5,385 bases of DNA from Bacillota bacterium (GTDB lineage Bacteria; Bacillota; Clostridia; Peptostreptococcales; Anaerovoracaceae): the NCBI GenBank assembly GCA_016302925.1, contig JAEDMR010000136.1, positions 1 to 5,385 of the forward strand, given 5' to 3'. Under the pieces are notes generated by a model. That model worked only from the letters and a program-made list of their open reading frames with translations. It had not been told where the DNA came from and did not search any database. Below, in pieces: positions 1-4,691 of the stretch (position 1 is the stretch's first letter; each line of letters begins with the position of its first letter). Position numbers and translations under genes: made by a program.

Positions 1-259
1 GGTTCGGCTGCACGCCGTCATACACCACATACTCCACACCGGCATCGGTCATGGTAGCGAAGAGACTGTCCAGCAGCCCCAGACCCATGAGGACGCTGTC
101 CGTAACCACCAGGACCTTCGTATAACCCTGCTCCCGGATCAGAGCCGGAAGTTTCTTCACCGAACCGGCGCCTTCCAGCGTTTTCGGCATGCCCCACGGA
201 ATCACGTACATACCGATTTTAAATACTCCCTGGTACACTCTGCAAAATAATTTCCCCAT
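1..259 (-). CDS. Iron-containing alcohol dehydrogenase, N-terminal part (cut by window edge)
   Basis: The first 86 codons of a group III (iron-dependent) alcohol dehydrogenase; the rest lies beyond the left edge. Visible family features are an N-terminal segment with VYQGVFKIGMYVIPWGMPK (residues 8-26), then the first strand and helix of the nucleotide-binding domain: EGAGSVKKLP (about 29-38), KVLVVTDSVL (about 48-57), and VEYVVYDGVQPN at the break, typical of the family just before the NAD(P) pocket. The metal-binding Asp/His residues lie downstream and cannot be checked. These cytoplasmic enzymes interconvert aldehydes or ketones with alcohols using NAD(P)H. The start at 259 has a strong GGAGG (271-267) 7 bases upstream. 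It follows the four-cluster ferredoxin by 47 bases on the same strand, so it is probably the fourth gene of the AOR operon, and its substrate is likely the aldehyde that AOR makes or consumes. Family call firm; substrate inferred. Confidence 0.9.
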   Translation of the reverse strand, partial: MGKLFCRVYQGVFKIGMYVIPWGMPKTLEGAGSVKKLPALIREQGYTKVLVVTDSVLMGLGLLDSLFATMTDAGVEYVVYDGVQPN

Positions 260-274
260 ATTTTTACCTCCCTA

Positions 275-290
275 CCGGATATTTTTCCGG
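275..290 (-). promoter_or_regulatory. Small hairpin just upstream of the alcohol dehydrogenase RBS
   Basis: CCGGA and TCCGG form a perfect 5-bp stem around a 6-base A/T loop in the gap between the ferredoxin and alcohol dehydrogenase genes. In the minus-strand transcript it ends one base before the AGGGAGG ribosome binding site (273-267). No U-tract follows, so it is not a standard terminator. It could be an mRNA stabiliser or processing site, or chance. Function is not shown. Confidence 0.25.
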
Positions 291-306
291 CATAAGTTTG
301 ATCAGA

Positions 307-720
307 CTAAAAATGAATGGCTTCAATCGGGCAGACATCGCCGCAGATGCCGCATCCAATGCAGTCTTTTTCCCGCCCCTCTGCAAAGCGGGCGACGGTA
401 TGAATATCTCCGTGGAATTTCGGCCCTTCGATTTCAAGACAGTCCTTCGGACAGTTTTCCACGCAGACAGAGCAGCCGGCACAGAGCACGGGATCAATAA
501 CCGGCTTTTTCCACTGATCCTTCGGCACCTTGACTGCCGTTTTTCCCTGGGCATCGAGAACCGCGCCCTTCGGACAGATTTTGCCGCAAACACCGCAGTC
601 TACGCACAGACCGGCATCCACCGCATGCCGCGCTTTCAGCTGGCCGGAAATGGCCCCTGTGGGGCAGTTCTTTGCACACAGGGTGCAGCCGATACAGCTT
701 TCTGTTATCTGATATGACAT
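307..720 (-). CDS. Four-cluster [4Fe-4S] ferredoxin (AorA-like electron-transfer subunit)
   Basis: A 137-residue protein made almost entirely of two bacterial-type 2x[4Fe-4S] ferredoxin units. Four complete CxxCxxCxxxC(P) motifs are visible: C9-C12-C15-C19, C39-C42-C45-C49, C80-C83-C86-C90 and C120-C123-C126-C130, each followed by Pro. These 16 cysteines should bind four cubane clusters. C94 is an extra cysteine. The linker at about 53-78 is Lys-rich. There is no signal peptide or membrane segment, so it should be cytoplasmic. It sits 32 bases after the MoaD-like gene in the AOR operon, so it is most likely the electron partner of AOR. Similar four-cluster subunits accompany AOR-type enzymes elsewhere, such as AorA of Aromatoleum and YdhY beside YdhV in E. 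coli. The start at 720 (MSYQITESC) is preferred over the in-frame ATG at 738 because an AGAGGTGA RBS lies between them. Cluster content is seen; partnership is inferred. Confidence 0.93.
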   Translation of the reverse strand: MSYQITESCIGCTLCAKNCPTGAISGQLKARHAVDAGLCVDCGVCGKICPKGAVLDAQGKTAVKVPKDQWKKPVIDPVLCAGCSVCVENCPKDCLEIEGPKFHGDIHTVARFAEGREKDCIGCGICGDVCPIEAIHF

Positions 721-723
721 GAA

Positions 724-732
724 ATCACCTCT
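724..732 (-). promoter_or_regulatory. RBS deciding the ferredoxin start
   Basis: AGAGGTGAT reads towards the ATG at 720 with about 6 bases between GAGGT and the ATG. It lies downstream of the alternative ATG at 738, which would add six residues (MERGDF) encoded by the RBS itself. This favours the start at 720. Confidence 0.7.
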
Positions 733-752
733 CTCCATAAACCGCTGTATCT

Positions 753-986
753 TCAGCCGCCGCCGGACGGTGTCAGGAAGACCAGCTCATCGCCATCCTC
801 CAGCTTCGATGAATACTTCGCATTTTTGCCGTTGATCATGAACATGCAGTTTTTGAACTCTTTCTCCGGGAATCCGGTGGCCTTGCTGAGAAGGCGGCAG
901 GCATCCTTCACGGAGCTGCTGTAGACCTCCATGTGGGAGATTCCGCATTTCAGGCGCAGCGCACCGAAGAGCTTGATATTAACCAT
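753..986 (-). CDS. MoaD/ThiS-family small sulfur-carrier protein
   Basis: A 77-residue beta-grasp (ubiquitin-like) protein. It begins VNIKLFGALRLKCG, as MoaD proteins do, has EDGDELVFLTP before the end (about 62-72), and finishes in Ser-Gly-Gly-Gly. The C-terminal Gly-Gly is the residue pair that MoaD-type proteins have activated by adenylation and converted to a thiocarboxylate, which supplies the dithiolene sulfurs of molybdopterin. Its ATG lies inside the last codons of the AOR gene (8-base overlap, ATGGTTAA). Its AGGAGG lies in the AOR coding sequence, 9 bases upstream, so the two are probably translationally coupled. MoaD-like genes commonly accompany AOR genes and are thought to help make the tungsten bis-pterin cofactor. 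No MoaA, MoaC, MoaE or MoeB partner is in the window, so activation must depend on genes elsewhere. Family call is good; dedication to AOR is inferred from context. Confidence 0.88.
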   Translation of the reverse strand: MVNIKLFGALRLKCGISHMEVYSSSVKDACRLLSKATGFPEKEFKNCMFMINGKNAKYSSKLEDGDELVFLTPSGGG

Positions 987-2967
987 GCTGCTCCACCTCC
1001 TGTCTGCAGGATCCTGCCGGCATTTGGCTTACCGCCAAATGATCCAGATTTAGCTTTTTCAACGTTTTTTCCGTCGGAATTCCATCTTTATCCCAGCCGC
1101 GGCCGCGGTAATACACGTCTTTCATCTGCTCCAGAGGGACCTTTGTCGTTTCGTCGCCTTCGATCTGCGGTACGTCGGTGAAACGCTTCGGCAGGCTGTC
1201 ATCCTTTCGGCTGATCCCCAGACGGGTATTGATGAGGCGCTCCAGGGTGTAGCCCCGCTTGCCTGCCTTCAGGAAGGAACCGAAGGTTACCTTCATGCCG
1301 GTGGCGTATTTCAGCGCTTTGGACTGGTTGAAGATTACCGGCAGATGGAAGCAGACCACCTGCGGAAACATGGTAAGCAGCCGCAGCACAGGCCCCGCCA
1401 CAGGGACGATGGCATTAAATACCTTCGTGTACCATGCGTGAGGATGATGGATCAGCGGAGGCGGGAAGAAGGCATAGGTGGTGAACACACACTGTCCACA
1501 GGACGAGGTGCCTTCCATCAGATCCTGAAAGATGATGGTCACATCCGGCTTGCCGTGGGGCGTCTGCTGGTTCACATTGAGGCCCAGGCCTTCCAGAATG
1601 ACCAGATATCCGCCGTTAAGGTGGCAGCCGCCCCGGTTGGAGATGGCGTAGCCCAGACCCAGACCTACCGCACGGCGCGGTTCGTAGGCAGCCAGTTCCA
1701 TGCCCTTGGAGTGGATGGCGAATTCTTTGCCGCCGTATTTTTCAGACAGGGCACGGGAGCCTTCTGCCAGCTCGTCGCCGATGCCCCGCCGGTAAGCGGT
1801 GTCTTCCCATACCTGGGAAATATCAGCGGTATCGCCGAAGACAAGGCCGTTGTCCCAGAGGCCTTTTTCGTTTGCCTCCATGGCCCAGGCCAGGGTATTG
1901 GCCGCTGTAATGGTGTCCATGCCCAGTTCGTCCAGCTCATAATTCCAGCGAAGGATCAGTTCCATGCTGTCGTTGAGGATGCCTCCCCCCAGCAGGCCCA
2001 GGGTTTCCAGCTCCGGTCCCTTCACTGCCTTGCCGTCTACCTGGACTGTCCGGGCACATTTGATGGGACAGGTGAGACAGCCCTTGTTTACAATATTATG
2101 TTCTTCTGCCAGTGTTTCGCCGTTTACTTTTTCGAACCGGTCGAACTGGCCGTATGTATAGTTTTTCGTAGACAGCTGCCCCTTCATCTGCATGGAAGAA
2201 ACCAGACCTGCCGTACCCAGCCGCGGAAGCTGATCGCCGGTGAGAGGATGGCTTCTGAGATATTTAAACCAGGACCGGTTCAGACGATCCATCCTTTCCT
2301 TGTCGTGAACCGGCACGGTATGGTTGCCGCTGACGGTGACAGCCTTCAGGTTCTTGCTGCCCATGACAGCACCTACGCCGCCACGGCCTGCCAGTCTCTC
2401 ATTGCTGACGATGGATGCGTATTTTACCAGATTTTCACCGGCGGGACCGATGACGATCTTGCCGTTTTTCCGCCTTTTGCCGCCGGACTGCTCTGCCAGC
2501 GCTTCGTCCAGTGCCTCCTGGGTAAGTCCGGTTTTCATGCCCCAGAGGGAGTGACCGTCATGGAAGGTGAACCGGTCATTGTGGATTTCCAGCCAGATCG
2601 GCTTCTCACTGCGCCCGTGGATCACCAGGGAATCGTAGCCGGCTTTTTTCAGATAGTAGCCGAAATTGCCTCCGCAGTTGGAGGAGGTCAGTATTCCGGT
2701 CAGGGGTGAAATGGATGACACGTTGAACCGGCTGGAGCTGGGTGCACCGGTGCCGGTGAACGGGCCGGTGGAGATGACCAGAAGATTGGTTTCATCAAGG
2801 GGTCCGCGAATTTCTGCCAGATGGTCGCCGATGATCTTGGCTGCCATGGTCTTTCCACCCAGAAACAGCCTACATTCCTCATCGGACCATGGATACTCGC
2901 AGATGGCGCCGGTGGTCAGATTGATGTCGGCCACCTTGCCCATGTAGCCTCCGTAACTGGTAGCCAT
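979..2967 (-). CDS. aor: Aldehyde:ferredoxin oxidoreductase, tungsten bis-pterin catalytic subunit
   Basis: A 662-residue enzyme of the AOR family, full length (members are usually about 600-700). AORs use a tungsten bis-pyranopterin cofactor and one [4Fe-4S] cluster to oxidise aldehydes to acids with ferredoxin, or run in reverse. Landmarks in order: GYMGKVADINLTTG (7-20); STGPFTGTGAPSSSRF (66-81); IGPAGENLVKYASI (173-186); the pterin-binding AGRGGVGAVMGSKNLKAV (193-210); cluster ligands C297, C300 and C304 (CLTCPIKC), with the fourth probably C493; GPELETLGLLGGG (317-329); DELGMDT (346-352); RGGCHL (445-450), where H449 may match the active-site His of Pyrococcus AOR; and a C-terminal LERLINTRLGISRKDDSLPKR stretch ending near RGWDKDGIPTE. 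Between C493 and KRGYTLER lies an extended hydrophobic segment (about 500-565). The start has AAGGAGG 6 bases upstream. No signal peptide, so cytoplasmic. First gene of an operon with MoaD-like, ferredoxin and alcohol dehydrogenase genes. The aldehyde substrate cannot be told, and tungsten versus molybdenum is not readable from sequence. Confidence 0.95.
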   Translation of the reverse strand: MATSYGGYMGKVADINLTTGAICEYPWSDEECRLFLGGKTMAAKIIGDHLAEIRGPLDETNLLVISTGPFTGTGAPSSSRFNVSSISPLTGILTSSNCGGNFGYYLKKAGYDSLVIHGRSEKPIWLEIHNDRFTFHDGHSLWGMKTGLTQEALDEALAEQSGGKRRKNGKIVIGPAGENLVKYASIVSNERLAGRGGVGAVMGSKNLKAVTVSGNHTVPVHDKERMDRLNRSWFKYLRSHPLTGDQLPRLGTAGLVSSMQMKGQLSTKNYTYGQFDRFEKVNGETLAEEHNIVNKGCLTCPIKCARTVQVDGKAVKGPELETLGLLGGGILNDSMELILRWNYELDELGMDTITAANTLAWAMEANEKGLWDNGLVFGDTADISQVWEDTAYRRGIGDELAEGSRALSEKYGGKEFAIHSKGMELAAYEPRRAVGLGLGYAISNRGGCHLNGGYLVILEGLGLNVNQQTPHGKPDVTIIFQDLMEGTSSCGQCVFTTYAFFPPPLIHHPHAWYTKVFNAIVPVAGPVLRLLTMFPQVVCFHLPVIFNQSKALKYATGMKVTFGSFLKAGKRGYTLERLINTRLGISRKDDSLPKRFTDVPQIEGDETTKVPLEQMKDVYYRGRGWDKDGIPTEKTLKKLNLDHLAVSQMPAGSCRQEVEQHG

Positions 2968-3035
2968 AGTATTCCTCCTTCTCCTGAATGCCGGCGAAAA
3001 TGATGCTGTTGCGGCACTCGGTGGTATTTGCTACT

Positions 3036-3064
3036 ATTGTATCATTTTTGTCTTCATCTCACCA
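3036..3064 (-). promoter_or_regulatory. Candidate promoter of the AOR operon
   Basis: Reading the minus strand, TACAAT (3041-3036) is preceded by TGA, giving an extended -10 (TGnTACAAT). Seventeen bases upstream is a weak -35, TGGTGA (3064-3059, three of six matching TTGACA). Transcription would begin near 3029, leaving a leader of about 60 bases before the AOR start. It lies just past the terminator of the upstream gene, where an operon promoter is needed. The weak -35 leaves room for an activator, but no operator is recognisable. Confidence 0.5.
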
Positions 3065-3080
3065 CAGAAAATCAGATAAA

Positions 3081-3144
3081 AATAAAAACACACCGAAATT
3101 CGAAGTCCCGGCGCATGGCCGAAAGACCCGGGAGGGCGTGTTTT
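3081..3144 (-). terminator. Rho-independent terminator after the small membrane protein gene
   Basis: In the minus-strand transcript AAAACACGCC (3144-3135) pairs along all ten bases with GGUGUGUUUU (3094-3085), with one G-U wobble. An inner stem (CCCGG with CCGGG, 3132-3128 and 3111-3107) sits in the 40-base loop, and the hairpin runs into a T-rich tract (TTTTTATTTTTAT). It lies about 35 bases after the stop of the gene at 3469-3179 and upstream of the AOR promoter, separating the two units. The plus-strand reading has only a short TTTT, so any bidirectional function would be weak. Confidence 0.8.
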
Positions 3145-3178
3145 GAGAAGGGGGCAGGGAACTGAAAAACGATTCCGA

Positions 3179-3469
3179 CTATGCGGACAGCTTTCCTTCG
3201 TCTCTGAGATGATCCAGTTTCCGGTTTCTGTAATAGAGGAAGGTATCCGCAGCGACCATAAACAGGTTGAGAAAATACAGAGCCAGAACATAATTGATAT
3301 TTCCGCCTGCAAACTTGCTGCAGATGCCGAAGACGTAGCCGATCATAATGGCATACTGGAACATGACGCTTTTTCCCTTCGCGGTTTTCGAACGGATGGA
3401 CTTGGCCAGATTCATAGGCCAGGAGCAGCCGAAGCAGATGAGCATGAGTGTTTCGAATAATTCAGCCAT
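3179..3469 (-). CDS. Small three-helix membrane protein, possibly PQ-loop/SemiSWEET-like
   Basis: A 96-residue protein with three predicted membrane segments by hydrophobicity (about 3-19, 35-54 and 58-79), a basic loop between the first two (K23-K33, KSIRSKTAKGKS) and a charged C-terminal tail (YYRNRKLDHLRDEGK). Three helices, a Pro-containing SWPMN at the end of helix 1, and a following KT.KGKS loop resemble the PQ-loop/SemiSWEET fold, whose members work as dimers moving small solutes such as sugars. The similarity is by pattern only, and transport is not demonstrated. C12, C15 and C50 lie in or near the membrane segments. The start at 3469 has AAGGAG about 10 bases upstream, and its own promoter and terminator make it a single-gene unit. 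It is divergent from the GH18 gene. Real gene: confident; function: low confidence. It could equally be described as a conserved hypothetical membrane protein. Confidence 0.78.
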   Translation of the reverse strand: MAELFETLMLICFGCSWPMNLAKSIRSKTAKGKSVMFQYAIMIGYVFGICSKFAGGNINYVLALYFLNLFMVAADTFLYYRNRKLDHLRDEGKLSA

Positions 3470-3507
3470 GACAGACTTTCTCCTTTTTTCGTTGAATTTC
3501 CTCTAAA

Positions 3508-3535
3508 AGTATAGCACAGTCGCCGGGAAAAGCAA
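3508..3535 (-). promoter_or_regulatory. Sigma-A-type promoter of the small membrane protein gene
   Basis: On the minus strand, TTGCTT (3535-3530), a 16-base spacer, and an extended -10, TGCTATACT (-10 hexamer 3513-3508, five of six matching TATAAT). Transcription would start near 3501, about 30 bases before the ATG at 3469. This is a good match in the expected position. Confidence 0.65.
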
Positions 3536-3550
3536 GTCCGAAAAACAGAA

Positions 3551-3579
3551 TAATAATGAAGATTCCGGACGCATACATT
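3551..3579 (+). promoter_or_regulatory. Sigma-E-like (sporulation mother-cell) promoter of the GH18 gene
   Basis: CATACATT (3572-3579) fits the known sigma-E -10 consensus CATACAHT at every position. Fourteen bases upstream is TAATAAT (3551-3557), matching the -35 consensus KMATATT at six of seven positions, with the usual 14-15 base spacing. Transcription would begin near 3586, giving a leader of about 70 bases to the ATG at 3657. The gene it serves is of the YaaH/SleL type, which is sigma-E-dependent in Bacillus subtilis, so motif and gene function agree. No comparably good sigma-A promoter was seen here on the plus strand. Confidence 0.6.
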
Positions 3580-3644
3580 AGAGTAATATGAACCCTGTGG
3601 ACGGTCTTGCCGATGATCGTGAAACAGAAAATCGCAGAGAAAGC

Positions 3645-3651
3645 GAGGAAA
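3645..3651 (+). promoter_or_regulatory. RBS deciding the GH18 start
   Basis: GAGGAAA sits 8 bases before the ATG at 3657, where the conserved domain begins. The in-frame ATG at 3588 has no Shine-Dalgarno sequence, would start almost at the predicted transcription start, and would add 23 highly charged residues with no family similarity. The start at 3657 is therefore preferred. Confidence 0.7.
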
Positions 3652-3656
3652 GAAAC

Positions 3657-4604
3657 ATGCCTGAATTTGAAGACCTGCTGGTCAATGGATATGCCTATCC
3701 GTCCATCAGCCCGGACACCCTGGCCTGGTGGCTGCCGCGGCTCACCTGGGTATCATCCTTCAGCTACGGATTTACGGAAGACGGGAAGCTGATCAATCTG
3801 GAAGACGAAACTATCATTGCCCAAGCGGCTGCATCGGGGGTGGGCACGCTGATGGTGCTGACACCCCTGGATGCGTCCGGTGCGTTCAACGACCAGATTG
3901 CCATCGCCGTGTTCAACAATCCATCGGCAATCGACAATCTGATTGAGAATATTTTGCAAAACATACTCGCCAAGGGGATGGCGGGGATAGACTTTGATTT
4001 TGAGTATCTGGCGGCAGATTATGCCGATGATTATGTGGAGCTGGTGGCAAAGACCCGGGCCCGTCTGGCTCCTCTGGGGCTGACGGTGACGGTGGCTCTG
4101 GCACCCAAGGTGCGGGCGGATCAGCCGGGACTTTTATATCAGGGCCATGACTATGCCGGCATGGGGCGGGCGGCGGATTACTGCCTGATTATGACCTATG
4201 AGTGGGGATATACCTATGGGGAGCCCATGCCTGTATCGCCTATTATCAATGTACGACGTGTGCTGGAATATGCAGTGACTGAGATTCCGCCAGAAAAAAT
4301 CCTCATGGGGCTGAACAACTATGGCTATGACTGGACCCTGCCTTTCGTGCCCGGGGAGTCCAAGGCGGAGAAACTGAGTAATTACCAGGCGGAGGCTCGT
4401 GCGGCTTACTACGGTGTGCCGATTCAGTGGGATGAAGAGGCCATGGCCCCGTTCTTTACCTATACGGATCCGGCGGGGCGGCAGCATATCGTATGGTTCG
4501 AAAAAGAGGAGAGCTGGCGGGCGCGGCTTTCTCTGGTGCAGGAGCTGGGGCTGGCCGGCGTGGGGATCTGGAATATCATGCAAGTGTTTTATGGCGGGAT
4601 CTGA
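3657..4604 (+). CDS. GH18 glycosidase, spore cortex YaaH/SleL-type catalytic domain
   Basis: A 315-residue single-domain glycoside hydrolase family 18 protein. It opens directly with the domain's VNGYAYPSISP (9-19), then FSYGFTEDGKLI (35-46) and LMVLTPLD (65-72). The catalytic strand is GIDFDFEY (110-117), with E116 as proton donor and D112/D114 supporting it. Then come VALAPK (146-151), DQPGLLYQGHDYA (155-167), LIMTYEWGYTYG (177-188), the NYGYDWTLPF region, and GVGIWNI near the end. This pattern is that of YaaH/SleL, N-acetylglucosaminidases that degrade spore cortex peptidoglycan fragments during germination. The first Asp of the classical chitinase DxxDxDxE motif is Ala here; to my knowledge the YaaH group commonly lacks it. 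Bacillus SleL carries two N-terminal LysM domains for spore targeting; this protein has none and no signal peptide, so delivery is probably by expression in the mother cell. The sigma-E-like promoter upstream supports that. Family call firm; spore role inferred. Confidence 0.92.
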   Translation: MPEFEDLLVNGYAYPSISPDTLAWWLPRLTWVSSFSYGFTEDGKLINLEDETIIAQAAASGVGTLMVLTPLDASGAFNDQIAIAVFNNPSAIDNLIENILQNILAKGMAGIDFDFEYLAADYADDYVELVAKTRARLAPLGLTVTVALAPKVRADQPGLLYQGHDYAGMGRAADYCLIMTYEWGYTYGEPMPVSPIINVRRVLEYAVTEIPPEKILMGLNNYGYDWTLPFVPGESKAEKLSNYQAEARAAYYGVPIQWDEEAMAPFFTYTDPAGRQHIVWFEKEESWRARLSLVQELGLAGVGIWNIMQVFYGGI

Positions 4605-4636
4605 AGGGGATGCGGATTGGAGAAGCGGCCTGACTC

Positions 4637-4665
4637 TTGACTTTGACGCTGCTTTCTGCTAAGAT
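4637..4665 (+). promoter_or_regulatory. Sigma-A-type promoter of the MATE transporter gene
   Basis: TTGACT (4637-4642, five of six), a spacer of exactly 17 bases, and TAAGAT (4660-4665, four of six). Transcription would start near 4672, about 20 bases before the ATG at 4692. It lies in the 87-base gap after the GH18 stop, so the transporter probably has its own vegetative expression rather than depending on the sporulation promoter. I saw no terminator in this gap, so read-through from GH18 remains possible. Confidence 0.6.
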
Positions 4666-4691
4666 TTCCTCATTCGACGGAGGAAAGATAA

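Noticed and set aside
298..717. A 139-codon plus-strand open frame
   Set aside because: Antisense of the four-cluster ferredoxin, whose 16 correctly spaced cysteines settle the strand.
1345..2709. A 454-codon plus-strand open frame opposite the AOR gene
   Set aside because: It is antisense to a full-length conserved enzyme. Its translation shows no family pattern, and long antisense frames are expected from GC-biased codon use.
2989..3016. Possible stem TGCCG/CGGCA in the AOR leader, considered as a cofactor or metal riboswitch
   Set aside because: Five base pairs in a leader of about 60 bases, without the conserved elements or size of the Moco/Tuco riboswitch; likely chance.
3034..3312. 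A 92-codon minus-strand open frame overlapping the membrane protein gene and terminator
   Set aside because: It spans the terminator and promoter and overlaps a better-supported gene in another frame; no RBS or family pattern.
3536..3570. Inverted repeat GTCCG ... CGGAC in the divergent region, spanning the sigma-E -35 box
   Set aside because: Only 5 bp per arm with a 25-base gap and no extension; too weak to call an operator.
3588..3656. Longer N-terminus for the GH18 protein, starting at 3588
   Set aside because: No ribosome binding site, coincides with the predicted transcription start, and adds only charged non-conserved residues; the ATG at 3657 has a good RBS and begins at the domain edge.
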